From Heliocidaris erythrogramma (taxonomy: Eukaryota; Echinodermata; Echinoidea; Camarodonta; Echinometridae), in contig CM046870.1 of the NCBI GenBank assembly GCA_025617745.1, positions 11,212,410 to 11,276,409 of the forward strand: a stretch of 64,000 bases of DNA, given 5' to 3'. Positions 48,801 through 51,097 of the stretch are shown piece by piece. How positions within the stretch are numbered: position 1 is the first letter of the stretch; the number at the start of each line of letters is the position of its first letter. The notes beneath the pieces were generated by a model. It was given only the letters and a program-made list of their open reading frames with translations. It searched no databases and was not told where the DNA came from. A program made the position numbers and the translations under genes.

Positions 48801-50500
48801 TTCAAATCGCTGCCAGTGCCGGGGGATACATTTCGCATTGCGCGGCACCAGCAATGCACATTTCTAGTTATTTTTTGGCCTGCAAAAGGGGCACAGTGCC
48901 TGCAAAGGGAACGTTGTGTACTGGTAAAAAGCAAAATATAATTTTATCTAGGTTGTTTGTTATGTGGAAAAGATTTGCTCATGCAGGGTTCTACACGTTT
49001 TTCCAATGTAGTCCAAACCAAAATAATAAAATAATGTAATGTCTACCAAAAAGTGTTTTGGCCACCTGTCTGTTTCCTTTCATATACCAGTACATGTGTG
49101 CAGAATTTGGCTTTCTGTTCATTCATGGGTTGTACTCTAATGAAGGTAAAGAAAAAAAAATGAAAAATTCCCGTAATTAAATCTTTGAAAACTTATGTCT
49201 TCTGCATATTGATGCTAATTTTAATGGTGTTTTCACATTCTGATGCCTATAATGCTGATGATGTCCTCCCTGTTTCCCTAGGCAACGGAAGAGAAAGATG
49301 AGATGGCCAACCTTCAGGCCTACAACAAGCGTCTCCTCAACAACATCCTCCCTTCATTCGTAGCTGAACACTTCCTCAAGAACTCAGCCCGGGACATGGA
49401 CCTCTACCATCGAGACAATGACTTTGTGGCAGTCATGTTTGCCTCAATCTCAAACTTTTCGGAGTTTTACGTGGAGTTGGAGGCAAACAACGAAGGAGTG
49501 GAGTGCTTGAGGCTTCTCAATGAAATCATTCATGACTTTGACGAGGTAATTTAAAAAAAAAATCTCTATGTCCCCCATACTTTGCCCATTATTATTGGTA
49601 AAATTACTTGGGAGGAGGGGGGCTCTTTTTGTATTTGCTGTAACAAATGTGATATTTCTGCAGATCAATTCTAATGTATTCATTTGCTTTTACTAGTCAA
49701 TAAAAACTCTGTTCTGTTTTTTAGAGCTCTTTTAGAGCTTTTCAGAGGTAAATCGCTTATTGCCCCTCTTTTTATTTTACTCCCGTCATCTTGAAGGTAC
49801 CGTTGTCCATTTTAATGTGGTGGTGAAAGTAGTCAAACTGTTTTGTTTTTCTTTCCCTGTCTTAACAGATCATCGGGCGAGATGACTTCACCCAGATAGA
49901 GAAGATCAAGACCATTGGCTACACCTACATGGCAGCCTCAGGGTTAACGGAAGAAACCTTTGACAAAGATGGGAACAGTCATGTCAGTGCTCTAGCGGAC
50001 TTTGCGTTCTCTCTCATGAAACAACTGAAATACGTCAATGAACACTCCTTCAATAACTTCAAGATGAGGATAGGTAATGTGGCTTTATTACACTGTTTAA
50101 CGTATTGAATTAGGTATGAAATGGTGCTGGAGGATGTACTTTGAATATGTCTGCTTCTCAACAAATTCTTGACATGACTTTATCAATAAATGGATTTTCT
50201 GGTGAACAGATGTTTATTGTTGACATTGTCGTTATCTCACATGCAGGTCTCAACGTTGGTCCAGTGGTATCAGGTGTGATTGGTGCCCGCAAGCCTCAGT
50301 ACGACATCTGGGGGAACACGGTCAATGTGGCCAGTCGGATGGACAGTACCGGCATCCCGGAGAAGATCCAGGTGACCCAAGACATGAGAAACATCCTCCT
50401 ACCAATGGGATACAGACTCACTGAGAGAGGCATCGTCAAGGTCAAAGGAAAAGGCGAAATGCTGACTTACTTTCTGATCGGCCAACCAGGGGACTCGTAG
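4126..50500 (+). CDS. ADCY5/6: Membrane adenylyl cyclase, type 5/6 group (3' part of the gene, 13 exons)
   Basis: The product converts ATP to cyclic AMP and diphosphate at the plasma membrane under G-protein control. Join: 4126-4284, 19036-19177, 19710-19903, 22208-22364, 23111-23208, 24509-24593, 27907-28023, 29134-29298, 32011-32186, 39504-39636, 49282-49545, 49869-50073, 50247-50500. Every junction has AG acceptor and GT donor and the phases agree, giving 715 codons plus stop. Domain order seen: end of C1a ([28 protein letters not shown]), C1b with [20 protein letters not shown], six membrane segments with a glycosylatable loop, then C2 with [26 protein letters not shown] and VKGKGE. The C1b block is diagnostic of ADCY5/6 among the mammalian classes. 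The start codon, first membrane domain and the two metal-binding aspartates of C1a are upstream of the window. The first base completes a codon split with the previous exon. Intron sizes range from about 0.2 to 14.75 kb. Confidence 0.95.
6105..6311. repeat. Simple repeats (GGA/GA and CT)
   Basis: A GGAGGA run then GAGAGA lies at about 6108-6152, and an uninterrupted CT dinucleotide run at about 6272-6304. Nothing coding is seen. Confidence 0.9.
7410..7898. mobile_element. hAT-like non-autonomous element with 8-bp target duplication
   Basis: The ends are CAGTGCCGTATATAGA at left and CTATATACGGCACTG at right. Both sides carry ACTGGTAG (7402-7409 and 7899-7906), an 8-bp target-site duplication typical of hAT transposons, whose ends often start CAG. 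The 489-bp body has no transposase. It contains a TTCAA pentamer run (7447-7480), which looks like the reverse of a retrotransposon 3' tail (TTGAA repeats), so another element is probably nested on the minus strand. A second inverted pair (GGGTAACAACATGGCG, 7797-7870) lies near the right end. Confidence 0.88.
8514..8985 (+). repeat. Copy of a roughly 380-bp interspersed repeat, with tandem overlap
   Basis: The unit starts TTAAAGTTAAAAGTTGAGTT and ends TCAGAACTCAACGTTCTC, TTTAA, so its ends are inverted. Signature blocks are TCATGTGATTxCATTG and CACACAGAAATGTG. Bases 8514-8585 recur at about 8905-8985, giving a partial tandem step of about 393 bases. Other copies: 11186-11830, 13629-14003, 24606-24994, 52290-52640 (minus) and 60354-60741 (minus). 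Confidence 0.8.
9480..10870 (+). repeat. Long pyrimidine-rich tract with a 16-bp minisatellite
   Basis: The plus strand is almost all C and T for over 1 kb. About seven copies of the 16-mer TCTTTTCCCCTCTCCC lie at 9628-9745, followed by CT-rich repeats and a TATC tetramer run near 10510-10540. Long open frames of Ser, Leu, Pro and Phe across it are artefacts of composition. Confidence 0.92.
11099..11145 (+). repeat. CT dinucleotide run
   Basis: An uninterrupted CT run of about 30 bases lies just before an inverted pair of the 380-bp repeat (11186-11830). Confidence 0.9.
11186..11830. repeat. Two inverted copies of the 380-bp repeat
   Basis: The left half (GTGAGCTTCCTCATTCTTTT onward) reads as the minus copy and the right half, ending AATGCTCACAAATTCTTTACC, as the plus copy. 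The signature CATGACCAGTACAGAACTC lies at the centre. Both halves are diverged. Confidence 0.65.
12679..12820. mobile_element. Small hairpin transposable element, family GGGGAGTGTTTCATCAAG
   Basis: Left GGGGAGTGTTTCATCAAGTG and right CACTTG-like ends are inverted for about 40 bases including GTCAGTGATTTTTACTG. The asymmetric centre reads GAAATCCTTGCATCTGATTGG. Three more copies lie at 27567-27709, 28451-28588 and 28699-28835. No coding capacity. Confidence 0.88.
12982..13138. mobile_element. Small inverted-repeat element GGGCCCTCTTG
   Basis: The ends TGGGCCCTCTTGCATAAAA and TTTTGTACAAGAGGGCCCTG are inverted copies. Inner blocks with TTTGCATTTAATGTAAAT and ATTTAAAACAAATT also pair loosely. 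Length is about 157 bases and there is no open frame of note. Confidence 0.8.
13629..14003 (+). repeat. Copy of the 380-bp interspersed repeat
   Basis: It starts TTAAAGATAAAGTTGAGTTC, TGGTCATGTGATTGCA and ends near TCTTTACCAGACCTTG. It shares TGCACACAGAAATGGG and GAGGACATTTAAAGAGCAAT with the other copies. Confidence 0.85.
14783..15208. repeat. Pair of short palindromic elements (GTTGAGAGCCAGAAGGGCATTA)
   Basis: The first hairpin (14783-14853) runs from CTGTTGAGAG to TGGCTCTCAACGG. The second (15141-15208) runs from TGTTGGAGCCAGAAGGGCAT to CGCCCTTCTGGCTCTCAACA and is flanked by CATATG on both sides. A diverged relative lies near 6417-6490. Confidence 0.75.
15230..15700 (+). repeat. CT-rich low-complexity tract
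   Basis: The plus strand is dominated by TCTC, CTGT and CCCT words. Frames through it give Ser/Leu/Cys-rich chance peptides. No exon signal is seen. Confidence 0.85.
16150..17330 (+). repeat. GA-rich low-complexity tracts
   Basis: Two purine-rich blocks (about 16150-16570 and 16900-17330) consist of GAGAGA, GGAGG and AAGAGA words on the plus strand. They are complementary in type to the CT tracts upstream in the same intron. A short AT run (TATATATA) lies near 16436. Confidence 0.88.
17510..17790. other. GC-rich unique island in the first intron
   Basis: About 280 bases are markedly richer in GC and CpG than the surrounding intron (for example CTTTGCCGATGAAACTGAAG, TCCGTCGGTAAGGTAGCG). No repeat or exon was recognised. 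Frames on the minus strand (to 125 codons) show no family motif. A regulatory element or an old insertion are both possible. Confidence 0.4.
18280..18957 (+). repeat. CAT/ATC trinucleotide array, about 680 bases
   Basis: Nearly continuous CAT, CAC, CGT and CAA triplets in one phase, with interruptions such as AACCCATCATC repeated about every 70-170 bases. Frames of 275 and 184 codons through it (poly-Ile/Thr or Ser/His) are artefacts. It ends about 80 bases before the acceptor at 19036. Confidence 0.95.
19036..19177 (+). CDS. ADCY5/6: Adenylyl cyclase exon 2 (C1a end / C1b start)
   Basis: The acceptor is ATCTTCAG and the donor GTAAGT at 19178. The first base completes a glycine codon, then 47 codons encode [19 protein letters not shown] and [15 protein letters not shown]. 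This matches the family segment that closes C1a ([27 protein letters not shown] in mammals). It follows a 14.75 kb intron that ends only about 80 bases after a long CAT/ATC triplet array. A partial copy of its 3' end and donor lies about 140 bases downstream. Confidence 0.95.
19281..19375 (+). pseudogene. Decayed copy of exon 2 end plus donor
   Basis: The stretch TTGATTCTTACCTAATAGTA, then CCCCAAAATAACAGACTAGT, repeats the last codons and donor of the exon ending at 19177 and about 30 bases of the following intron (CTCAATGAAAACC against CTCATTGAGAACC). The reading frame has a TAG where the true exon has a sense codon. The donor GT is still there as GTACGT. The offset is about 142 bases, so this is a local tandem duplication that later decayed. 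Confidence 0.8.
19710..19903 (+). CDS. ADCY5/6: Adenylyl cyclase exon 3 (C1b)
   Basis: The acceptor is CTCACAG and the donor GTGAGA at 19904. It encodes a basic, serine-rich C1b segment including [13 protein letters not shown] and [10 protein letters not shown]. These match the mammalian type 5/6 blocks HWGAERPF and SKEMKRMGF. C1b is the regulatory linker between C1a and the second membrane domain. The exon ends with two bases of an arginine codon completed by exon 4. Divergence between the conserved blocks is normal for this linker. Confidence 0.93.
20420..20563 (-). mobile_element. SINE with 7SL/Alu-like head
   Basis: On the minus strand the head reads CTGGGCG, then TGGCGTGCGCCTGTAATCC, AGCTACC (20527-20563). 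This closely follows the conserved Alu-domain core of SRP RNA. About 40 bases later comes CCAGGTTCGAGACTGAG (20481-20497), like a polymerase III B box. The tail contains TTTCGGATGGTGACGTTAAA and GGTCGGTCCC, a block of the kind shared by many invertebrate SINEs. It sits in the intron between exons 3 and 4. Confidence 0.65.
21757..21960 (+). repeat. T/C-rich simple sequence
   Basis: TTCTTCTTC, TTTTCC and T runs make chance Phe/Leu frames on the plus strand and Lys-rich frames on the minus strand. Nothing coding is supported. Confidence 0.85.
22208..22364 (+). CDS. ADCY5/6: Adenylyl cyclase exon 4 (C1b, ADCY5/6 signature)
   Basis: The acceptor is TAATTCAG and the donor GTATGT at 22365. It is one base plus 52 codons, encoding an acidic stretch ([13 protein letters not shown]) followed by [19 protein letters not shown]. 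The block [21 protein letters not shown] is near identical in mammalian ADCY5 and ADCY6 and is the best class marker in the window. The exon follows a short GAT/ATG triplet run. An antisense open frame at 22070-22537 is only a shadow of it. Confidence 0.95.
23111..23208 (+). CDS. ADCY5/6: Adenylyl cyclase exon 5 (membrane segment 7)
   Basis: The acceptor is CTGTGCAG and the donor AAA|GTAAGTA at 23209. It encodes [20 protein letters not shown] and then [13 protein letters not shown], which is the first helix of the second membrane domain. Its last 30 or so bases plus the donor form the first unit of a tandem minisatellite that continues into the intron. Use of any later donor-like copy would read through the first TAA (AAG TAA) and truncate the protein, so 23209 is the productive donor. 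Confidence 0.93.
23168..23590 (+). repeat. Minisatellite made from an exon-intron junction
   Basis: About nine and a half tandem units of mostly 41-42 bases start inside exon 5. The unit reads roughly CATATGCCTTGCATAGGT, then TTGCCTTCCCAAAGTAAGTA. The donor-like dinucleotides fall at 23209 (real), 23251, 23292 (GT changed to CT), 23335, 23376, 23417, 23458, 23506 and 23547. Spacings are 42, 41, 43, 41, 41, 41, 48 and 41. Each later unit therefore keeps a near-copy of the splice donor. Confidence 0.93.
24135..24357. mobile_element. Small element with TTAACCCCTTCCATGCC ends
   Basis: Left TTAACCCCTTCCATGCCACC and right GGCATGGTAGGGGTTAA are inverted copies; the body has no coding capacity. Related ends occur at 20660-20690, 25205-25245, 29348-29807, 5947 and 31346. 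Confidence 0.8.
24509..24593 (+). CDS. ADCY5/6: Adenylyl cyclase exon 6 (membrane segment 8)
   Basis: The acceptor is CTCTGCAG and the donor GTAAGTC at 24594. One base completes a lysine codon and 28 codons follow: [20 protein letters not shown] then IVLAEKCT. The hydrophobic run is one transmembrane helix. A copy of the roughly 380-bp interspersed repeat begins only about 12 bases after the donor. Confidence 0.9.
24606..24994 (+). repeat. Copy of the 380-bp interspersed repeat beside a splice donor
   Basis: It starts TTAAAGATAAAATTGAGTTC, TGGTCATGAGATTCCATTG and ends CCCAGAACTGAACCTTC. It begins about 12 bases after the exon 6 donor, so the intron start is almost entirely element sequence. 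Confidence 0.85.
25256..25784. mobile_element. Inverted-repeat element AAGGGAAAGTCCACCCTGG
   Basis: The ends AAAGGGAAAGTCCACCCTGG and CCAGGGTGGACTTTCCCTT are perfect inverted copies. The inner TATGATAAGAAATAAGCAAG and TTCTTATTTCTTATCGGAGT also pair, so the whole unit is a long palindrome. Partial relatives: 39660-39880 and about 29808-31260. Confidence 0.88.
27023..27560. repeat. Probable old interspersed repeat (GTTTAGGGTATCAAA phrases)
   Basis: Phrases such as CGTTTAGGGTATCAAAAACA, AAAAGGGTATCAAATTCAC and AATAGGGTGTCAAAAACC recur through this stretch, which suggests an internally repeated element. No exon is seen. An element of the GGGGAG family follows directly. Confidence 0.4.
27567..27709. 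mobile_element. GGGGAG-family hairpin element, copy 2
   Basis: It runs from GGGGAGCTTTTCATCAAGCG to CGCTTGATGAAACACTCCC with the core in the opposite orientation to the copy at 12679 (AATCAGATGCAAGGATTTCA). Confidence 0.85.
27907..28023 (+). CDS. ADCY5/6: Adenylyl cyclase exon 7 (membrane segment 9)
   Basis: The acceptor is TATTTGCAG and the donor GTAAGAA at 28024. It is 39 codons in phase 0 at both ends: [18 protein letters not shown], then [22 protein letters not shown] short cytoplasmic loop is followed by a helix. The position matches the family's loop before membrane segment 9. Confidence 0.9.
28451..28588. mobile_element. GGGGAG-family hairpin element, copy 3
   Basis: It runs from GGGGAGTGTTTCATCAAGTA to CGCTTGCTGAAACGCTCCC. 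The core reads CCAATCATATGCAAGGATTT. Confidence 0.85.
28699..28835. mobile_element. GGGGAG-family hairpin element, copy 4
   Basis: It runs from GGGGAACGTTTCATCAAGTG to CACTTGATGAAACACTCCC. The core is in the same orientation as the copy at 12679. Copies 3 and 4 lie 110 bases apart in one intron. Confidence 0.85.
29134..29298 (+). CDS. ADCY5/6: Adenylyl cyclase exon 8 (extracellular glycosylated loop)
   Basis: The acceptor is TGTTCCAG and the donor GTAAGGG at 29299. It is 55 codons, phase 0 at both ends. It encodes a hydrophilic, acidic loop with two Asn-Ile-Thr sequons (VNITD and SNITLG) and cysteines in DECVAN, PDCWPD and PTCHFP. In the family the large extracellular loop between membrane segments 9 and 10 carries N-glycans. 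The ending DGPTCHFPM fits the mammalian PWPNCNFPEYFTYS region and joins exon 9, which starts YFTFS. Confidence 0.92.
29348..29807. mobile_element. Small element with TTAACTCTTTCAGTGCCAA ends
   Basis: Left TTAACTCTTTCAGTGCCAA and right TTGGCACAGTAAGAGTTAA are inverted. It starts about 50 bases after the exon 8 donor and is followed directly by a relative of the AAGGGAAA family. Confidence 0.75.
30204..30471. mobile_element. Inverted-repeat element nested in an older repeat
   Basis: Left AATATTGTTGTATTGGCGTA, ACCCG and right CCCGTTACGCCAATACAACA, ATT are inverted copies flanked by A and T runs. The body contains CGATCGCGATCGTGATCG. Overlapping frames at 30135-30691 are chance. It lies within an older repeat whose flanks resemble the AAGGGAAA family (29808 and about 31060-31260). 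Confidence 0.75.
32011..32186 (+). CDS. ADCY5/6: Adenylyl cyclase exon 9 (membrane segments 10-11)
   Basis: The acceptor follows a long T tract (CATTGCAG) and the donor is GTAAGTA at 32187. It encodes [20 protein letters not shown], then [20 protein letters not shown] and [17 protein letters not shown]. That is two helices with a short loop, as in mammalian [20 protein letters not shown]. The intron that follows carries the first DIRS element, starting 76 bases after the exon. Confidence 0.93.
32262..32430 (+). repeat. DIRS element 1, left inverted terminal repeat
   Basis: ATTTACTGCAATAAATCATA at the outer edge, then TGCCTGTAGTCTTGACTACG and CACAATATTGTGCGCACCCC. It matches the reverse complement of 36624-36788 closely except for the outermost bases, as expected for DIRS termini. 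Confidence 0.92.
32854..35084 (+). pseudogene. DIRS element 1 gag-like ORF, frameshifted
   Basis: It starts at ATG 32854 ([20 protein letters not shown]), preceded by TTTTATTGCAG. The frame is lost at a run of about ten G near 33168 and again at a one-base deletion near 33692 (GCTTCGGGATCC against GCTTCGGAGATCC in element 2). An open segment of 428 codons (33798-35084) follows and ends in a basic tail ([17 protein letters not shown]) suited to nucleic acid binding. No zinc knuckle is seen. Middle part: [20 protein letters not shown] and [12 protein letters not shown]. It probably packages the element RNA. Confidence 0.85.
35115..35831 (+). pseudogene. DIRS element 1 reverse transcriptase, truncated
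   Basis: Open frame of 238 codons with RT motifs in order: [56 protein letters not shown] and the catalytic [13 protein letters not shown]. It is cut after [10 protein letters not shown] by the internal deletion, so the thumb, RNase H and recombinase N-terminus are missing. The same region in element 2 retains these parts. Assignment to the DIRS clade rests on the RT wording plus the recombinase and the terminal structure. Confidence 0.92.
35826..36400 (+). pseudogene. DIRS element 1 tyrosine recombinase, C-terminal part
   Basis: It reads [20 protein letters not shown], then [38 protein letters not shown] and [16 protein letters not shown]. The box A arginine region, the HDTR box and the terminal tyrosine in CYLRD fit the family's catalytic residues. 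The reading frame is open to the stop at 36400, but the N-terminal part is deleted and the upstream frame is out of register, so no active enzyme is expected. Confidence 0.9.
36469..36562 (+). repeat. DIRS element 1 internal complementary region
   Basis: GGCATAATAGGTAGGTATAT to GCAGTAAAT (36469-36506) is the reverse complement of the left end. TTGTAAAATCAGCACTGATT to CTACCTAT (36507-36562) is the reverse complement of the right end. The junction at 36506/36507 marks the true element termini. Confidence 0.92.
36624..36788 (+). repeat. DIRS element 1, right inverted terminal repeat (incomplete)
   Basis: GAGGAAGATGGCCGTAGCGT at the inner edge through GCATAATAGGTAGGTATATA, ending ATAGTAAA. The outermost 28 bases are missing here and appear at 38277-38304. 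Confidence 0.9.
36789..38277. mobile_element. 1.49 kb insertion splitting the DIRS element 1 right end
   Basis: It starts CTAGAAAGGCCGTCAAAGGC and ends CCGATTTCATCGGCGTGGG, with a CAAA tetramer run near 38187-38220. Related short phrases (CCCACGCC near 36818 and GGCGTGGG near 38268) face each other. TAA flanks both sides. It contains a nested element at 37091-37254 and otherwise no open frame of note. Class unknown. Confidence 0.55.
37091..37254. mobile_element. Small element with CCAAGGCCGTACGCAG ends
   Basis: Left CCAAGGCCGTACGCAG and right CTGCGTACGACCTTGG are inverted. TTCAGTC flanks both sides as a 7-bp target duplication. The body holds runs of G (near 37120 and 37206) and of C (near 37223) that can also pair. 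Confidence 0.85.
38277..38304 (+). repeat. Detached right terminus of DIRS element 1
   Basis: AATAAGAAAATCAATGCTGA, then TTTTACAA matches the outermost right end of element 2 (47814-47841) with one difference. It continues into ordinary intron sequence (ACTTGGTGG). Confidence 0.8.
38420..39115 (+). repeat. 170-bp tandem repeat with nuclear-receptor-like half sites
   Basis: A hairpin head (TGCCTCCGCCCACTGAAGGT, GGGTGCCGGAGGCA) is followed by about three and a half units of 170 bases, each starting CGTTACCGCGATATCTGAAG. Each unit contains AGGTCAAAGGTCAGAGGTCA or a near copy (38627-38646, 38797-38816, 38967-38986). It ends near GGCAGAGGCATATAGGAGAC. It resembles an interspersed element rather than a local repeat. 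No coding capacity. Confidence 0.85.
39504..39636 (+). CDS. ADCY5/6: Adenylyl cyclase exon 10 (membrane segment 12 and C2 lead-in)
   Basis: The acceptor is TTCTCAG after a CT tract and the donor GTACAT at 39637. One base completes a glutamate codon, then 44 codons follow: [44 protein letters not shown]. The last part ([15 protein letters not shown]) is invariant in the family and leads into C2. This exon is isolated between two direct-oriented DIRS elements. Confidence 0.95.
39660..39880 (+). repeat. Partial copy of the AAGGGAAAGTCCACC family
   Basis: TTAAAGGGAAAATCCACTCT, GG then AGTGAAAGTTTGCGCAGGG and AAATTGGCAACTCTGTGACA follow the order seen at 25256. It begins 23 bases after the exon 10 donor. 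The right half is missing. Confidence 0.75.
40536..40605 (+). repeat. Hairpin and GCC triplets at the array start
   Basis: GTATCCCCTGGCAGTATGCC, GGAGGATAC is an imperfect hairpin. It is followed by a short GCC triplet run (CCGCCGCCGCCGCCGCGGCC). A related phrase (GCCAGTGCCGGGGGATAC) closes the array near 48810-48830. Confidence 0.7.
40606..41911 (+). repeat. Satellite-like array, part 1 (148-168 bp units)
   Basis: About eight units, each with GCTCTAGCGGTCACATTTCT or relatives, TTCAAATTTTGTATGxAGxTG, GGTGATGCTGCC and TTTTATAGGGTCAAAGGTCA. GGTGATGCTG occurs at 40707, 40863, 41031, 41187, 41335, 41491, 41639 and 41795. The later steps alternate 148 and 156, a dimeric higher-order unit of 304 bases. 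Interrupted at 41911 by DIRS element 2. Confidence 0.92.
41912..42009 (+). repeat. DIRS element 2, left inverted terminal repeat (shortened)
   Basis: Same outer sequence as element 1 through GAGTCACAATATTGTG, then a jump straight into TTTTAGTAGTCACTCTTGCC. The missing inner part is present in element 1 (32360-32570). Confidence 0.9.
42293..43749 (+). pseudogene. DIRS element 2 gag-like ORF, first copy
   Basis: ATG at 42293 ([20 protein letters not shown]). A stop interrupts at GLDI (near 42571). The frame is open from 42745 for 334 codons and includes [34 protein letters not shown], intact where element 1 has lost a base. It ends at WFKQQDSC where the sequence jumps to older gag-like material. 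Confidence 0.85.
43745..44560 (+). pseudogene. DIRS element 2 second, older gag-like segment
   Basis: Phrases such as GCCCGGCCCATGGCTGTTGC, GGAGGGTTCGGTTCGTGTTC and GGCAAGGCTTTGCCTGCCTC repeat, in the same order, those of 42950-43350 but with many changes and indels. No long frame survives. So part of gag is present twice, once young and once old. Confidence 0.8.
44800..45451 (+). pseudogene. DIRS element 2 reverse transcriptase, decayed
   Basis: Frames shift several times, but [14 protein letters not shown], the [20 protein letters not shown] segment and TACCTGGACGATTGG (YLDDW in one frame) are visible. About 45 bases coding the [15 protein letters not shown] region of element 1 are deleted. 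Confidence 0.85.
45600..46203 (+). pseudogene. DIRS element 2 RNase H and following region
   Basis: Visible motifs: [55 protein letters not shown] and [12 protein letters not shown], followed by [20 protein letters not shown]. This is the RNase H order of DIRS polyproteins. The frame changes near 45700. The region is absent from element 1 because of its internal deletion. Confidence 0.85.
46204..46865 (+). pseudogene. DIRS element 2 RT-RH tail and recombinase N-terminus, decayed
   Basis: Frames carry [20 protein letters not shown] and [17 protein letters not shown], which fit the end of the DIRS polyprotein, and then [19 protein letters not shown], which fits the start of the recombinase core-binding domain. 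Several frameshifts separate them. Confidence 0.75.
46866..47439 (+). pseudogene. DIRS element 2 tyrosine recombinase, C-terminal part
   Basis: [20 protein letters not shown], then a frame change near 47120, then [20 protein letters not shown] and [12 protein letters not shown]. Catalytic boxes match element 1. A short deletion removes the WCPVRA part seen there. The stop is at 47437-47439. Confidence 0.88.
47495..47589 (+). repeat. DIRS element 2 internal complementary region
   Basis: Same structure as in element 1. The junction at 47533/47534 is the complement of the joined termini and predicts the right end TTTACAA found at 47841. Confidence 0.92.
47659..47841 (+). repeat. DIRS element 2, right inverted terminal repeat (complete)
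   Basis: From AGGAAGATGGCCGTAGCGTG through AGGTAGGTATATAGATTTAT to AATCAGTGCTGATTTTACAA. It keeps the 28 outermost bases that element 1 has lost to an insertion. Confidence 0.9.
47842..48620 (+). repeat. Satellite-like array, part 2
   Basis: The array resumes with TTGGTATAATCTACACATAT. Units with GGTGATGCTGCC lie at about 47873, 48025 and 48173 and then decay (48300-48620), keeping TCAAATGTCATATT and TTCTTTCAxATTTT words. Confidence 0.88.
49282..49545 (+). CDS. ADCY5/6: Adenylyl cyclase exon 11 (C2 start)
   Basis: The acceptor is TTCCCTAG and the donor GTAATT at 49546. It is 88 codons in phase 0. It encodes the coiled lead ([31 protein letters not shown]) and the C2 core start [40 protein letters not shown]. 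The leucine of ECLRLLNEI, at the forskolin-site position that is tyrosine in ADCY9, is present. Only LARERRNDELY-like residues before the core diverge from mammals. Confidence 0.96.
49869..50073 (+). CDS. ADCY5/6: Adenylyl cyclase exon 12 (C2 core, purine-site lysine)
   Basis: The acceptor is CTTAACAG and the donor GTAATG at 50074. It encodes [20 protein letters not shown], then [18 protein letters not shown] and [30 protein letters not shown]. The lysine of KTIG, which binds the adenine ring in the family, is present. The residue after TIG is tyrosine; in forskolin-sensitive mammalian cyclases it is serine and in forskolin-insensitive ADCY9 it is alanine. Confidence 0.96.
50247..50500 (+). 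CDS. ADCY5/6: Adenylyl cyclase exon 13 (C2 end and stop)
   Basis: The acceptor is CACATGCAG and the stop is TAG at 50498-50500. It encodes [20 protein letters not shown], then [20 protein letters not shown] and [20 protein letters not shown], ending QPGDS. The aspartate of QYDIW (purine site), the asparagine and arginine of NTVNVASR (transition state) and the lysine of KGKGE (triphosphate) are all present, so C2 looks catalytically competent. The C-terminus ends a few residues after the fold, as in mammalian type 5/6. Confidence 0.97.
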
Positions 50501-51097
50501 AACTGTTTGCAGTGCCCTTTTATCACATAACTTGATCTGTGTTAGGATCATCTCAAACTGTTCCTAAGACTACCATTTGGGATACAGGCTCACGAAGAGG
50601 GGCATCGTTAAGGTCAAGGGTAAAGGGAAAATGCTGACGTAGTTTCTGATCGGCCAACCAGGGGACCCGTAAAACGGGTTGCTAGTAACCTTTGACGTGA
50701 TCTTCTACAGGCTTTTCAAGGGTATTGGGGGAGGTGCTTCAACTACTTTCGGATCAGCCAACCGGGGAACCCATAAAATGGATTGGAGTGACCTTCGGTG
50801 TCATCTTCTTTAAGCTTTTCATGGGAAAAGGGAGAGATGCTACTTTCTGATCAGACAACCAGAGGACCTGTAGAACATGTTGCTTCTAGGCAACCTGCTG
50901 TCAGGGTTGCATTGTCCTGTAATAATATAATTAATTTTATGTTAGGGATTGTCTCAAACTGTTGAAGTTTTTAAAGACTACTGTAACATAGTAGTAGATA
51001 AAATAACCAGCTCATGATAGGATAAATTGTCGTACAGGTAAAATTGTGTTAACAAGGTACATTATTAATACCTCAAAGAAAAGAAATGTGTAATAAA
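50501..51097 (+). other. Probable start of the 3' untranslated region
   Basis: The sequence after the adenylyl cyclase stop has no continuing exon. The first AATAAA hexamer is at 51092-51097. Others occur at 54086-54091 and near 55963, so a longer untranslated region reaching about 54.1 kb or beyond is possible. TGTAAATA sequences (Pumilio-type sites) are found near 54084 and 54137. Where the message ends cannot be decided from sequence alone. Confidence 0.5.
50560..50985 (+). pseudogene. Three decayed tandem copies of the last coding segment
   Basis: Copy 1 (about 50567-50690) repeats CTACCAATGGGATACAGACT through GGCCAACCAGGGGAC of the last exon and carries TAG inside (ATGCTGACGTAGTTTC). 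Copies 2 (about 50719-50800) and 3 (about 50817-50885) keep only the end (TTTCTGATCxGxCAACCAG type blocks followed by GTAGAAC-like bases). The flanking phrase AGGATCATCTCAAACTGTT is repeated again at about 50944. None can be translated usefully; they lie in the untranslated region. Confidence 0.85.
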
